This document shows positions 20,598-34,851 of a stretch of 64,000 nt of DNA, in pieces. A model generated the notes under the pieces. It was not told the DNA's origin. It ran no database searches and worked only from the letters and a program-made list of their open reading frames with translations. Each line of letters starts with the position of its first letter. The first letter of the stretch is position 1. The position numbers were made by a program, and so were the translations under genes. Source of the DNA: Enterobacter kobei (GTDB lineage: Bacteria; Pseudomonadota; Gammaproteobacteria; Enterobacterales; Enterobacteriaceae); assembly GCF_001729765.1 (NCBI RefSeq), contig NZ_CP017181.1:4340001-4404000 (forward strand), in the 5' to 3' direction.

Positions 20598-21524
20598 ATG
20601 GAACGTTTAAAACGCATGTCGGTCTTCGCCAAAGTGGTTGAACTGGGTTCGTTTACCGCCGCGGCACGTCAGCTTCAGATGAGCGTATCATCCATTAGCC
20701 AGACGGTCTCTAAACTGGAAGATGAGCTACAGGTCAAGCTGCTCAACCGCAGTACCCGCAGCATTGGGCTGACGGAGGCGGGTAAAATTTACTATCAGGG
20801 CTGCCGACGCATGATGCACGAAGTACAAGACGTCCATGAACAGCTCTACGCCTTTAACAACACCCCGATCGGCACACTCCGTATAGGGTGTTCTTCAACT
20901 ATGGCACAAAATGTACTCGCTGCCATGACCGCGGATATGCTGAAGGAGTACCCCGGGCTTACCGTCAATCTGGTGACGGGTATCCCGGCGCCGGATCTGA
21001 TCGCCGATGGTCTGGACGTGGTGATCCGCGTGGGGGCGTTGCAGGATTCCAGCCTCTTCTCGCGTCGACTGGGCAGCATGCCGATGGTTGTCTGCGCCTC
21101 GAAAAGCTATCTTGCGCAGTACGGCGTTCCGGAGAAACCCGCGGATCTCACCAACCACTCCTGGCTGGAGTACAGCGTGCGACCCGACAATGAATTCGAG
21201 CTGATTGCCCCGGAGGGGATCTCCACCCGGCTGCTGCCGGAAGGACGATTCGTCACTAACGATCCGATGACCATTTCGCGCTGGCTGGTGGCCGGTGCGG
21301 GGATCGCCTACGTCCCGTTGATGTGGGTGATCAATGAGATCAACAGCGGCGTGCTGGAGATCCTTTTCCCTCGCTATCAATCCGATCCGCGCCCGGTCTA
21401 CGCCCTGTATACCGAAAAGGACAAGCTGCCGCTCAAAGTGCAGGTGTGTATCAACTATCTGACCGACTATTTTGTGGACGTGGCGGAGCTGTTTCAGGGG
21501 ATGCGGGGAAGAAGAAAGGAATAA
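20598..21524 (+). CDS. aaeR: LysR-family regulator AaeR
   Basis: The 308-residue activator of aaeXAB responds to aromatic carboxylic acids in E. coli. The N-terminal winged helix (about 1-60) includes SFTAAARQLQMSVSSISQTVSKLEDEL. An effector-binding domain of two Rossmann-like halves runs from about 88 to 300. It is divergent from aaeX, the standard layout for a LysR regulator and its target operon, with the operator expected in the 179-base gap. Confidence 0.95.
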   Translation: MERLKRMSVFAKVVELGSFTAAARQLQMSVSSISQTVSKLEDELQVKLLNRSTRSIGLTEAGKIYYQGCRRMMHEVQDVHEQLYAFNNTPIGTLRIGCSSTMAQNVLAAMTADMLKEYPGLTVNLVTGIPAPDLIADGLDVVIRVGALQDSSLFSRRLGSMPMVVCASKSYLAQYGVPEKPADLTNHSWLEYSVRPDNEFELIAPEGISTRLLPEGRFVTNDPMTISRWLVAGAGIAYVPLMWVINEINSGVLEILFPRYQSDPRPVYALYTEKDKLPLKVQVCINYLTDYFVDVAELFQGMRGRRKE

Positions 21525-21554
21525 TCAATTTATTTCTGAACGCATAGAGGCAAT

Positions 21555-21596
21555 GAATATTCCCAGGATGAATCCCTTGTTGATTCAGGAATATTC
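21555..21596. other. Two-tier stem-loop between aaeR and the YagU-family gene
   Basis: GAATATTCC (21555-21563) pairs with GGAATATTC (21588-21596). Inside it, TGAATC (21569-21574) pairs with GATTCA (21582-21587) around a 7-nt loop, leaving a 5-nt bulge on one side. There is no T tract after it. It may be a weak terminator for aaeR, an RNA processing site or a protein-binding site. Confidence 0.5.
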
Positions 21597-21743
21597 CTTC
21601 ACCACTATCAGGAATAGAGAATTGACACTACTGCCGCCACCCCATTACTTTATATGCAGTCTGCTCGTCAGACTGTTATTAATTTGTTGCTGATATGAAT
21701 AATAAAATGTATTCCGCAGGATGACGTTAAACAAGGAAAAGAA

Positions 21744-22358
21744 ATGAATCTATTTGAACAAACACCGCCTTCACGCAGGCGCTATGGACTCGCCGCGTTC
21801 ATCGGTTTAATTGCAGGGATTGTCTCCGCGTTTGTCAAATGGGGAGCCGAAGTACCGCTTCCACCACGCAGCCCCTCCGACTTATTCACCGGCGCATGCG
21901 GACCCGAGCAATTAATAAGAGCCGCAAGCCAGATTGACTGTTCCCGCAATTTTTTAAACCCTCCCTATGTATTTTTACGCGACTGGCTGGGCGTTGTTGA
22001 TCCTAACGCGGCAGTTTATACATTTGCCGGACATATATTTAACTGGGTTGGCGTGACGCATATTATTTTCTCAATCGTCTTCGCTGTTGGCTATTGTGTC
22101 GTGGCTGAAGTCTTCCCGAAAATTAAACTCTGGCAGGGTTTGCTGGCGGGTGCGTTAGCTCAGCTCTTTGTGCATATGATCTCCTTCCCGCTGATGGGGC
22201 TGACGCCACCGCTGTTTGAGCTGCCGTGGTATGAACACGTTTCAGAGATCGTAGGCCATCTGGTCTGGTTCTGGTCGATCGAAATTATTCGTCGTGACTT
22301 GCGTAACCGCATCACACACGAGCCGGATCCGGAGATACCGCTGGGTAACTTACGTTAA
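21744..22358 (+). CDS. YagU-family inner membrane protein (DUF1440)
   Basis: The 204-residue protein has four or so membrane segments (about 15-32, 95-120, 132-150, 172-190). It matches the YagU family, with [24 protein letters not shown] near the start and [24 protein letters not shown] later. E. coli YagU is tied to acid resistance and lies elsewhere on the chromosome, so its place between aaeR and tldD is a difference. AAGGAAAAGAA precedes the ATG. Monocistronic with its own terminator. Confidence 0.85.
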   Translation: MNLFEQTPPSRRRYGLAAFIGLIAGIVSAFVKWGAEVPLPPRSPSDLFTGACGPEQLIRAASQIDCSRNFLNPPYVFLRDWLGVVDPNAAVYTFAGHIFNWVGVTHIIFSIVFAVGYCVVAEVFPKIKLWQGLLAGALAQLFVHMISFPLMGLTPPLFELPWYEHVSEIVGHLVWFWSIEIIRRDLRNRITHEPDPEIPLGNLR

Positions 22359-22360
22359 AA

Positions 22361-22391
22361 AAAAGGCGCTACATCAGTAGCGCCATTTTTT
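22361..22391. terminator. Terminator between the YagU-family gene and tldD
   Basis: GGCGCTAC (22365-22372) pairs with GTAGCGCC (22377-22384) around ATCA, with eight A on the left and ATTTTTT on the right. It serves both converging genes. Confidence 0.92.
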
Positions 22392-22404
22392 ATGCCGATT
22401 CAGG

Positions 22405-23898
<1,494 letters not shown>

Positions 23899-23934
23899 TT
23901 ATTGAGAGTGAGGCAATTACCTGCCCACGTCAAA

Positions 23935-26900
23935 TCATTGCTGTGCATCTTTGCGCGGCTGGCGCAGTACCTCGTTAATCTGGGGTTTATCCACCGGACC
24001 GGTAATGCGATAGCGCAGAATCGAGACTTTGCTCCACAGCGGGCCCAGCACTTTACTGGCAGCAAATACCGCCGCACCGACTATCGGGTTCACCACAAAC
24101 GCCGCCGCCACGCCCACGCTCGCGGAAATTTCCGGCGCCACCACGGCTTCCATATCCAGCTCACGGCGTACCAGATTGACTGAGCCTTTCATGGCGATAT
24201 CCGCTTCCAGGCCGTCTACCAGCGTGTCATCCGTATGCATCACGCCGTCCTTTATCCACGCCGTGCTGCGGATGGAATCGTAGTAGAAACCTTCGCTGAA
24301 GGTGTCGCTGAAATCGAAGCGCAGCTTGCGCAGCAGCGCATCAAAACTCAGCAGGCGCAGGATCTGCCCGGCTCGCCCCGTGCTCACATCGGCGATTTCC
24401 CCCTTGCCAAAGCGGGTTTTTAAAATACCGTTCAGTGACGCTTCGTCTGGCTTCCACGGCGCGTCTCGCCAGTGAAGATCGTAATTCACGTCAAATGACG
24501 ATCCCCGCAGCGGCGTAGTGATGCCAAAGAAATTGGTTGCCGCATCCAGTTTGTTGCCTTTAATGTCGCCCTTCAGGGAGGTACGCTGTTCGCCCGGGTT
24601 ATTGACCCATTCCCCTGCGGCCGTCATGCGGCCAAAACCGGTATCGACCAGGCCGCCGGAGAGCGTAAGCGTATTCCCCTGGATGGCAAAATCGCCGTCG
24701 ATACGGCCATATTTTTGCCCCCACAGCCAGCATTCCGCGCAGCGCAGCTGGAGATCGGGCCAGCCGCTAAAATCGACGCGGGAGGCTTGACTCAGCGGCG
24801 ATGTGTTCGCCGGTTGATCTTTACTCGCGGTGGCCGGGTTGTAGTAGAGATAGCGAATCGCTGCCTGCCACGGCGCGTTATTACGCATGGTAAGCGTGCC
24901 GTTGATCTCCCGGCCCTGCGCCTCCACTTTGGAGCCATTCGCGGTGGGCTGAGAAACAATGCTAAGGTTGTTCCACTGCTGTCCGCCCAACATCAGCGAC
25001 GGCGTGCGTACCGTAACGGTTTGCGGGAACTGGGCGGCTTCATCCACGTTTTGTCCAACGCCTTTCTGGAACAGCGCCAGCCACTCCGCGCCATCCATCG
25101 GCGGAAGATTGAGCTCAACGCCCGCATGGTCGGGCAGCGGCGGCGTGGTTTTGCTGTCCGTCGTCCAGATAGCCCTGTCGAGGGTGAGTTTGCGATTAAG
25201 CAGCCAGCGGCTGTTGAAATGGTTTGTGCTGCCCGCATTTCCGGTCAACGCAAAGCTGTTCAGGTTGCCATCGACGTTGACCTTCACCGGCAGCGATTGT
25301 CCGGCCTGTTTATCCAGCGGCGCGGGCAACTGGCTGTGGATGTTTTTCAGGTCACCCGTGATGTCGACCTTATACTGCACGCCTGCGTGATAAGGCAGCT
25401 CAATAGCCACTTTGCCATTCCAGGCTACCGCGCCATCCACTGATGACGCGATCGGCTTCGGCAGGACGTCCATACGCGCAGGCTGCCAGTTACCGTCCAG
25501 ATTGACGGCCACCTGGTAAGCTTTTTCACCCTCAGTGGTTGTGAAGTCAATATTCACCGGCTGATTAAACCAGCTGGCGGTCAGCGGCTCGCTCTTGAGG
25601 TTACCATTCACAAAACTGAACTGCCCGCTGAGGTTTTTCAGGGTGCTCTCAAGCGGTTTAATGTACAGACTGTTGTTCTTCAGACGGACATCACCTTTGG
25701 CGGTGGTCATCTCACCGTCAAGTGGGATATCAAGATGTAAGCGAGCATTCACATCGCCATCAAGCTGGAGCTGCTGCAGCGTCGCCGCCAGCGACTCTTT
25801 CAGCGGCGTCTCCTCAAAGTACGGCCCCACCGCTTTACCTGGACCGTTGATGTCGGCATCGATAAGCAGCTTCTCTTTTGAGTAGTCCGGGATGTTAGCC
25901 GTCAGGTTGCTGGCCGTCACGCCGCCCAGCGCAACGCTGTCAGACTTCATCCATAAGCCGTCATTGAGGAAGTTAAGTTCGATATCCAGGTTTTTCAGCG
26001 CAGGCCAGCCAGGCTGGAACGCGAAGGTGGCGTTGTGCAGCGGCACCAGCACCTGGAACTGACCTTCATTATGTTTGTACGGGAAAAGATGCGGATTACC
26101 ACCGTAGACCAGTGTGGCATTATCCGCCTGACCGCCCTGAATCGCGCCGCTCAGATAGTCGACCAGCGCTTTCCCCATCAGGTTTTCCGGGAAATAGCGC
26201 CAGGCCTGAGAACCATCATCGGTACTGATGCCGGCCAGAATACCCAGCCAGGGCTCATCGCCATCTGGCTGCAGGTAGCGGAAATCGCCGCGTGCATGTA
26301 CCGCTTTGGCTTTGACGTCGATATGCCTGCCATCAAGCTGGAAGCCCTTATCATTACGGAGCCAGTTCAGCACCGCATTGCCCTGTTCAATTTCCAGCGG
26401 CGCACGGAAGACCGTCTCGTAAGGCATTTTGGCGTTGTGCATATCCACCGTCAGCCTGCCGTTTTCCACACTGCCTTCCAGCTTGCCGCTGAAGTGCTCG
26501 GCTCCCGGAAGCAGCTTCCACTGCTTCCAGGCAAGATCGTTCCACGAGGCCTGGAAACGGGTTTTATCTGTGGCCTGAAGCGGGATATCCAGCGCCAGCG
26601 CATCAATCTTGCCGCTCGGCTGCGTTGCCAGCCAAATCTCGCCCAAATCCGGGGAGAGTTTCGCCGCCATTGAGCGCAGGCCTTCGATGGCTGTCAGATC
26701 CAGGTTACTGGCGCGGATACGCAGCTCATCGCTGCGTTTACTGGCCGCGCCGCCCACGTCCTGCTCCGGCATCCAGGCCAGCGTCAGCGCACCGCGCGGC
26801 CACGGCTTGCCGTCCATCGTGATGCGCGTATCCGGAATAGCAAACTGCCAGCCCTCTTTCTCCTGCGTCACATGCGCGGTGAGGTTATCGACGGAAAGCT

Positions 26901-27732
26901 GATGCTGCTGATTTTCGCCCTTCCAGCTTGCGCCCCCTTGCTTCAGCCAGATATCGCCGCTGGCGAATTTTCCCTTCGTCAGGGTTAGCCAGCCCTCAAG
27001 GCTAAAGCGGGCGGTTTCCAGCTGCATGTTTTGCTGTAACCAGTCGCCGAGCCAGGGCTTCACGTCCACATCGTCGGCCTGCAGCCAGACTTTACCGTTG
27101 TTTAACAGACCGTCATCGTCGCGCAGATCCATACGTACCTGCATCACGCCGTGCTGGCCGTTCAGGCTGGACAGGCTCACCAGTCCTTCCGCGCGGTGTC
27201 GGTTCTTGCCGTTAAGCCAGGTTAGCTGTGGGATCGCCAGTTCGGCGCGCTGGCCGGAAAGGGTAATAAAGCTCACTTCGCTGTCGCGCAGATCGAAATG
27301 ATCGAACTGGCGGAGGAAGAGATCGCTGAAGCGGTTGGCTTCCAGGCCCTGATTATCCTCACCGCCCGTTAGCGGCGTATTGGTCAGAAACTGAAGCTGG
27401 TAAAAGGTGAGATCGCGAAACTGCCAGCGCAGATGCAGCAGGCTTTGCCAGACGTCCAGCGCCAGGGTCACGCGTTTGATTTTCAGATGGCCGCCATCTT
27501 TCAGGCTGGCATTGATATCCCGGACGTCGAGCGTCGGGCCAAAATTTTGCCAGCTGGCGCTTAGCTGGCTTACGTCGACCGGCACACCGGTGGTGGATTC
27601 GATTTTTGCCAGCAGCTGCGGACGCCAGCTGTCGAGATGCGGCAAAACGAGGCGTAGCCCGCTCACGAGCAACGCGACAATCACGACCAGCGTTGCCCCT
27701 GTAAGCAATAAAATCCCCGGCAATCGCCTCAC
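23935..27732 (-). CDS. yhdP: AsmA-like envelope lipid transport protein YhdP
   Basis: The 1265-residue protein has one N-terminal membrane segment (about 5-28). A very long beta-rich periplasmic body follows, with an AsmA-like repeat architecture, ending in a conserved DUF3971/AsmA2 region (VNLVRRELDMEAVVAPEISASVGVAAAF). With TamB and YdbH it supports phospholipid movement to the outer membrane in E. coli. I place the start at the GTG 27730-27732, because AAGGAG lies 6 bases before it and the product then matches the family N terminus (RRLPGILLL). A start 27 bases upstream adds unmatched charged residues. It follows rng by 42 bases. Confidence 0.95.
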   Translation of the reverse strand: MRRLPGILLLTGATLVVIVALLVSGLRLVLPHLDSWRPQLLAKIESTTGVPVDVSQLSASWQNFGPTLDVRDINASLKDGGHLKIKRVTLALDVWQSLLHLRWQFRDLTFYQLQFLTNTPLTGGEDNQGLEANRFSDLFLRQFDHFDLRDSEVSFITLSGQRAELAIPQLTWLNGKNRHRAEGLVSLSSLNGQHGVMQVRMDLRDDDGLLNNGKVWLQADDVDVKPWLGDWLQQNMQLETARFSLEGWLTLTKGKFASGDIWLKQGGASWKGENQQHQLSVDNLTAHVTQEKEGWQFAIPDTRITMDGKPWPRGALTLAWMPEQDVGGAASKRSDELRIRASNLDLTAIEGLRSMAAKLSPDLGEIWLATQPSGKIDALALDIPLQATDKTRFQASWNDLAWKQWKLLPGAEHFSGKLEGSVENGRLTVDMHNAKMPYETVFRAPLEIEQGNAVLNWLRNDKGFQLDGRHIDVKAKAVHARGDFRYLQPDGDEPWLGILAGISTDDGSQAWRYFPENLMGKALVDYLSGAIQGGQADNATLVYGGNPHLFPYKHNEGQFQVLVPLHNATFAFQPGWPALKNLDIELNFLNDGLWMKSDSVALGGVTASNLTANIPDYSKEKLLIDADINGPGKAVGPYFEETPLKESLAATLQQLQLDGDVNARLHLDIPLDGEMTTAKGDVRLKNNSLYIKPLESTLKNLSGQFSFVNGNLKSEPLTASWFNQPVNIDFTTTEGEKAYQVAVNLDGNWQPARMDVLPKPIASSVDGAVAWNGKVAIELPYHAGVQYKVDITGDLKNIHSQLPAPLDKQAGQSLPVKVNVDGNLNSFALTGNAGSTNHFNSRWLLNRKLTLDRAIWTTDSKTTPPLPDHAGVELNLPPMDGAEWLALFQKGVGQNVDEAAQFPQTVTVRTPSLMLGGQQWNNLSIVSQPTANGSKVEAQGREINGTLTMRNNAPWQAAIRYLYYNPATASKDQPANTSPLSQASRVDFSGWPDLQLRCAECWLWGQKYGRIDGDFAIQGNTLTLSGGLVDTGFGRMTAAGEWVNNPGEQRTSLKGDIKGNKLDAATNFFGITTPLRGSSFDVNYDLHWRDAPWKPDEASLNGILKTRFGKGEIADVSTGRAGQILRLLSFDALLRKLRFDFSDTFSEGFYYDSIRSTAWIKDGVMHTDDTLVDGLEADIAMKGSVNLVRRELDMEAVVAPEISASVGVAAAFVVNPIVGAAVFAASKVLGPLWSKVSILRYRITGPVDKPQINEVLRQPRKDAQQ

Positions 27733-27774
27733 GCATCTCTCCTTGTCAGCTTTCGTCACGCAGCGTACTGCGTT

Positions 27775-29244
27775 TTACATCATCACAACGTCAAACTGCT
27801 CCTGGTTATAGAGCGGTTCAATTTGTACTTTTACCTGTTTGCCGACAAAGATTTCCACTTCCGCCAGCGCGTGCGACTCTTCGCCTTTCAACGCTTCCGC
27901 CACCGCAGGGGAAGCATAGACCAGAAAACGGTCGGAGTCGTAGGCGTGATGAACACGGACGATTTCACGCATAATTTCGTAGCAGACGGTCTCAACCGTC
28001 TTTACCGTTCCGCGTCCATGGCAGGTTGGGCATTCATTACACAGCACATGCTCAACGCTTTCACGGGTGCGCTTACGCGTCATTTCCACCAGCCCCAGCT
28101 GTGAGAACCCGTTGATGCTGGTTTTCACGCGATCCTTACTCAGCGCCTGCTCCAGTGAATGCAGCACGCGGCGGCGGTGGTCTTCATTACTCATATCGAT
28201 GAAGTCGATGATAATAATGCCGCCGAGATTGCGCAGACGCAGCTGGCGGGCAATCGCCTGCGTGGCTTCAATGTTGGTGTTGAAGATGGTGTCATCGAGG
28301 TTGCGATGGCCAACAAACGCGCCGGTGTTGATATCGACGGTGGTCATCGCTTCGGTCTGATCGATAATCAGATACCCGCCGGACTTGAGCTCAACCTTAC
28401 GCTCCAGGGCACGCTGGATCTCGTTTTCGACATCATAGAGATCGAAGATAGGCTGACGCCCGGTGTAGTGCTCCAGCAGGCCCGGCATTTCCGGGATGTA
28501 TTCAGCGGTAAATTCCAGCAGCGCTTCATACGTCAGGCGAGAGTCCACACGAATGCGGTCGAGCTGCGCATCGGCAAAGTCACGCAGAACGCGCTGAGCC
28601 AGCGCCAGCTCACCGTAAAGCTGGTAGCGGGTCTGGTTGCGTTTTTTACGCTCCATCACTTTGGTCCAGACGCGCTTAAGGTAAGCGGCATCGGATGCCA
28701 GATCGTCTTCGCTGATCCCTTCCGCGGCGGTGCGGATAATAAACCCGCCCTGTTCATCGCAGTAGGCGCTGACCACTTTCTTCAGACGCTCGCGCTCGCT
28801 TTCGCTCTCAATGCGCTGCGAAACGCCGACGTGTGACGCGCCGGGCATAAAGACCAGATAACGGGAGGGTAAGGTGATGTCGGTGGTAAGACGGGCGCCT
28901 TTGGTGCCCAGGGGATCTTTCACCACCTGCACCATTAAGTCCTGGCCCTGACGCACCAGTTCGGAAATATCGCGCACGGCAAACTGCTTTTGCTCTTCGC
29001 CCGCAACGCACTCGGTGTGCGGCATGATATCGGAGGCATGTAAAAATGCCGCCTTATCCAGACCAATATCTACAAAAGCCGCCTGCATACCCGGCAGTAC
29101 ACGACTGACACGACCTTTGTAGATATTGCCTACTATTCCGCGCCGCGCTTCACGCTCAATATGAATTTCCTGAAGAATGCCACCGTCAATATAGGCCACA
29201 CGGGTTTCCGATGGCGTTACGTTTACCAACAATTCAGCCGTCAT
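27775..29244 (-). CDS. rng: Ribonuclease G
   Basis: The 489-residue endoribonuclease trims the 5' end of 16S rRNA and degrades some mRNAs. The S1 domain (about 38-120) contains [23 protein letters not shown]. The catalytic domain has metal-binding Asp residues in [10 protein letters not shown] and IIIDFIDM. The zinc-link [11 protein letters not shown] holds the dimer together. I take the ATG at 29242-29244, which gives the E. coli length, over one 18 bases upstream. It overlaps the yhdE end by 11 bases. Confidence 0.97.
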   Translation of the reverse strand: MTAELLVNVTPSETRVAYIDGGILQEIHIEREARRGIVGNIYKGRVSRVLPGMQAAFVDIGLDKAAFLHASDIMPHTECVAGEEQKQFAVRDISELVRQGQDLMVQVVKDPLGTKGARLTTDITLPSRYLVFMPGASHVGVSQRIESESERERLKKVVSAYCDEQGGFIIRTAAEGISEDDLASDAAYLKRVWTKVMERKKRNQTRYQLYGELALAQRVLRDFADAQLDRIRVDSRLTYEALLEFTAEYIPEMPGLLEHYTGRQPIFDLYDVENEIQRALERKVELKSGGYLIIDQTEAMTTVDINTGAFVGHRNLDDTIFNTNIEATQAIARQLRLRNLGGIIIIDFIDMSNEDHRRRVLHSLEQALSKDRVKTSINGFSQLGLVEMTRKRTRESVEHVLCNECPTCHGRGTVKTVETVCYEIMREIVRVHHAYDSDRFLVYASPAVAEALKGEESHALAEVEIFVGKQVKVQIEPLYNQEQFDVVMM

Positions 29245-29827
29245 AATTATCCCTTCCCTCACGCAGTGAGTTAAAATTGCTCAGCAACTCATACGTTTCC
29301 ACCAGCGGTAAGCCGACTACGGCGTGATAGCTGCCATGAATCTTCCTGACAAAACAGCCACCCAGCCCCTGAATACCGTATGCACCTGCTTTATCCATCG
29401 GTTCACCGCTGGCAATATAAGCGGCGATCTCGTCGTCGGTAAGTACTCTGAACGTGACATCGGTTACCACCAGACAATCCAGCACGTGCTGGCTATCCGC
29501 CAGCGCGACCGCCGTCATTACCTGATGCGTTTGCCCGGACATTTTGCGCAGCATACGCGCCGCATGTTCGGTATCGTGCGGTTTCTCAAGCACTTCACCA
29601 TTAAGGATAACGATGGTATCTGCTCCCAGCACTGGCAGATCGCGGGGCGCTAACGCCACGCCCGCCTGCGCTTTCTCGCGCGCCAGACGAGAGACATATT
29701 GCTGCGCACTTTCGCCCTCAGCACGTTTTTCTTCAATGCCGGTCACGATGCGTTCAAAAGATACCCCTAACTGGGTCAGGAGTTCCTGACGGCGCGGGGA
29801 ACCGGAAGCGAGATACAAAGACGTCAT
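29234..29827 (-). CDS. yhdE: Nucleoside triphosphate pyrophosphatase YhdE (Maf family)
   Basis: The 197-residue Maf protein hydrolyses dTTP, UTP and modified nucleotides, limiting misincorporation. The family signature [12 protein letters not shown] is at 6-17, with [14 protein letters not shown] in the middle. In E. coli the overproduced protein arrests division. It lies 9 bases after mreD and overlaps rng, forming part of the conserved mreBCD-yhdE-rng-yhdP-tldD series. Confidence 0.97.
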   Translation of the reverse strand: MTSLYLASGSPRRQELLTQLGVSFERIVTGIEEKRAEGESAQQYVSRLAREKAQAGVALAPRDLPVLGADTIVILNGEVLEKPHDTEHAARMLRKMSGQTHQVMTAVALADSQHVLDCLVVTDVTFRVLTDDEIAAYIASGEPMDKAGAYGIQGLGGCFVRKIHGSYHAVVGLPLVETYELLSNFNSLREGRDNYDG

Positions 29828-29836
29828 AGAAACCTT

Positions 29837-31341
<1,505 letters not shown>

Positions 31342-31369
31342 AGGCTATGCGTATTCTCGTGTCAGAGAG

Positions 31370-31394
31370 AAAGGGTAGCGATTCGCTACCCTTT
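31370..31394 (-). other. Intercistronic hairpin between mreB and mreC
   Basis: AAAGGGTAGCG (31370-31380) pairs perfectly with 31384-31394 around an ATT loop. The minus-strand sequence after it has no T tract. It may stabilise the mreB 3' end or reduce readthrough, in line with MreB being made in excess over MreC and MreD. Confidence 0.55.
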
Positions 31395-31402
31395 CACAAT
31401 GA

Positions 31403-32608
<1,206 letters not shown>

Positions 32609-32728
32609 TCAACAGCAGCATTCCTTACTGACCTTTGTAACCCGTTAAAGGTCGTTCACTGGCTTTTTGCTCGACATACTCAAAGCTACAGGCGCGATAT
32701 TCTACGTGAAAACAACGTAAACGGCAGG

Positions 32729-34669
32729 TCAAACAGAGTATCTTTGCAAATATTTTTTCACGTTGGTGTCAAGCGGTTGAGAGGCGGCAAAAAAATCGCC
32801 CTGACCACCCATGACACCGCGCTCTGTTAACATCTGCCATTCGCCCCTGGAGCGCACGCCCGCGGCAAAGACTTGTGTTCGGGTTCCTTTACACGCTTCA
32901 ACCAGACTCTGAACCAGCAGCTGGTTTTCCGTGCGCTTTTCAATATTTCTTACCAGCCCCGGATGCAGCTTTAATAGCTCCACATCCAGTTCCTTGATCC
33001 AGTCGGTACTGACCAGCGTTAAACCAGCTTGTGTCACCGCCACACGCGCACCGAGCGCGTTGATCAAACGAACCACCGGACGTAACCGGCTGATGTGTTG
33101 ACCCACATCCGCCTCAGCAAGTTCAAAAATAATGCGTTTGCGTTGCGATTTTTCGCATTGCATTAATGTATCACGCAGCCAGCGCTGAAAACGCGGGCGT
33201 ATTAACGACTCAACGGTGACCTGTAACGCCAGACTTTCTTCCGGCCAGAAAGATAAAAATGGGATCAGGCGGGAAATTTGCTGGCGGTCATACTCTTCAG
33301 ACAGCCCAAATTGCAGCACCATTGGCAGATATTCCGCAGAAATAACCTCTTCCGTACCGTCAAAAATACGGCACATCAGTTCGCGATGGTGGACATAGCC
33401 GTTTTTCATGACCGCCGGTTTTTGATAAATACGTGGCCCACCGCGGCTCAGCATTTGCTCAATTAACGTACGCCACCGCACGTTTCCACGCCCTTTTTCC
33501 GGTAACGAGTCATCGTAAACGGCCCATCCGTTCGCCCCCTGCAACACGGCGTTGCGGGTAGCCGATTCCGCATGCTCCATCACCTGCTCCGTCGACTGAC
33601 CGCCGCGCCAGGCGCAGATCCCCATATGCACCATGTCGTCGCGATCGAGCATTTTACTCTGGGGCAGCGCGTCTACCGCCTTCAGCAGCTGGCTGGCAAT
33701 ACTTTCCGACTCTTTTAGCGTGCGATGCGGCAATAACACGGCAAAGTCGCTGCGGTGATAGCGGGCCAATAGTGCCCCGGGGTAGCGCATGATAAAGGTG
33801 GAGAGCAGGTTGATCAGCGTAAAGAGATTTTCTTCCGCGGCCCGCTGCCCCCATGTGTCGCGCAGCAGATCGAAATCGGGCAGGCGAATCATCATCACCA
33901 CGCCGTGAGTGCCCACTTTTTCCGAATCGTCGAGCAGCGTGGCCAGTTGATTATCAAAGAAAAGGCGGTTGTTAAGGCCGGTTTTATTATCCTGCGCGGC
34001 ATAAGAGCGGATCAGCGTATCCATACGGCTGCGCTGGTCGCTGGCAAACTGAATTTCTGAGAGCAACGTATCCAGCGCACTGCTGGTGCGTGACGGCCAT
34101 TCATGAACAGAGCCGCGCACCTGCGGGCCGCGCTCACCGTTCAGGATGCGGACGGAGCGGATTTCCAGCAGTTCCTGCCCTGAGAGCTGGCGGCGCAACC
34201 AGCGAACCGCGAGAAAAATGAGCAGAATAATGAATGCAACCGCGATCGTGAGCGGCGCGGTGGTCATCATGGAACGGAAATAGCTGGCCATCGGATCGAG
34301 ATATACCATGTGAATGGTCATACCCGGGTTTTTAAGGGAGTGCACCGTTACTTCCCGGTACTGACTCACTACGCCCGCAGGGCGATAACTTCCCTGCCGT
34401 TCATGGCTTAAAACCTGATGCTTTCCCTGCTGAATATCGATCCGAATAATATCAACCGGCACCATCAACTCATCCAGTTCCCGGGAGAGCGACGGGAGTG
34501 GCGTGGTCAGCAGACGCGTATCAATGACCGACGCAACAGACTGCACCCGGTTGACCAGTTTGTCCTGAATGGCGTTATAAAAGCTCAAAGAGCAACCCAG
34601 AAGCGTGACAAAGATGGTCAGCCCCGTTAGCAAGGTGATAAAAGCCGAGAACTTCGTCGTTAATCGCAT
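32729..34669 (-). CDS. csrD: RNase E specificity factor CsrD (degenerate GGDEF-EAL)
   Basis: The 646-residue membrane protein directs RNase E to the CsrB and CsrC RNAs. Two membrane segments (about 10-30 and 135-155) bracket a periplasmic domain, followed by HAMP-like, GGDEF-like and EAL-like domains. The active-site motifs are replaced: HRSDF instead of GGDEF and ELM instead of EAL. That is the known signature of CsrD, which neither makes nor degrades c-di-GMP. It is upstream of mreB, as in E. coli. Confidence 0.97.
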   Translation of the reverse strand: MRLTTKFSAFITLLTGLTIFVTLLGCSLSFYNAIQDKLVNRVQSVASVIDTRLLTTPLPSLSRELDELMVPVDIIRIDIQQGKHQVLSHERQGSYRPAGVVSQYREVTVHSLKNPGMTIHMVYLDPMASYFRSMMTTAPLTIAVAFIILLIFLAVRWLRRQLSGQELLEIRSVRILNGERGPQVRGSVHEWPSRTSSALDTLLSEIQFASDQRSRMDTLIRSYAAQDNKTGLNNRLFFDNQLATLLDDSEKVGTHGVVMMIRLPDFDLLRDTWGQRAAEENLFTLINLLSTFIMRYPGALLARYHRSDFAVLLPHRTLKESESIASQLLKAVDALPQSKMLDRDDMVHMGICAWRGGQSTEQVMEHAESATRNAVLQGANGWAVYDDSLPEKGRGNVRWRTLIEQMLSRGGPRIYQKPAVMKNGYVHHRELMCRIFDGTEEVISAEYLPMVLQFGLSEEYDRQQISRLIPFLSFWPEESLALQVTVESLIRPRFQRWLRDTLMQCEKSQRKRIIFELAEADVGQHISRLRPVVRLINALGARVAVTQAGLTLVSTDWIKELDVELLKLHPGLVRNIEKRTENQLLVQSLVEACKGTRTQVFAAGVRSRGEWQMLTERGVMGGQGDFFAASQPLDTNVKKYLQRYSV

Positions 34670-34851
34670 CCTTGAGATTACTCCGTGGGTTGAGGGGGTA
34701 GCGAGTAAGCGCTAACTTGCATTTCAAATGCGGCATACTACCAAATCGGGCGTATCTGGCAATTTATTGCGTTAAATCGGCATTGAATTACCCTGAGCGA
34801 GTATAGTCTTCAGAAATTATTTTCCAATCATCTGAGTCGTGAGGACCCCGT

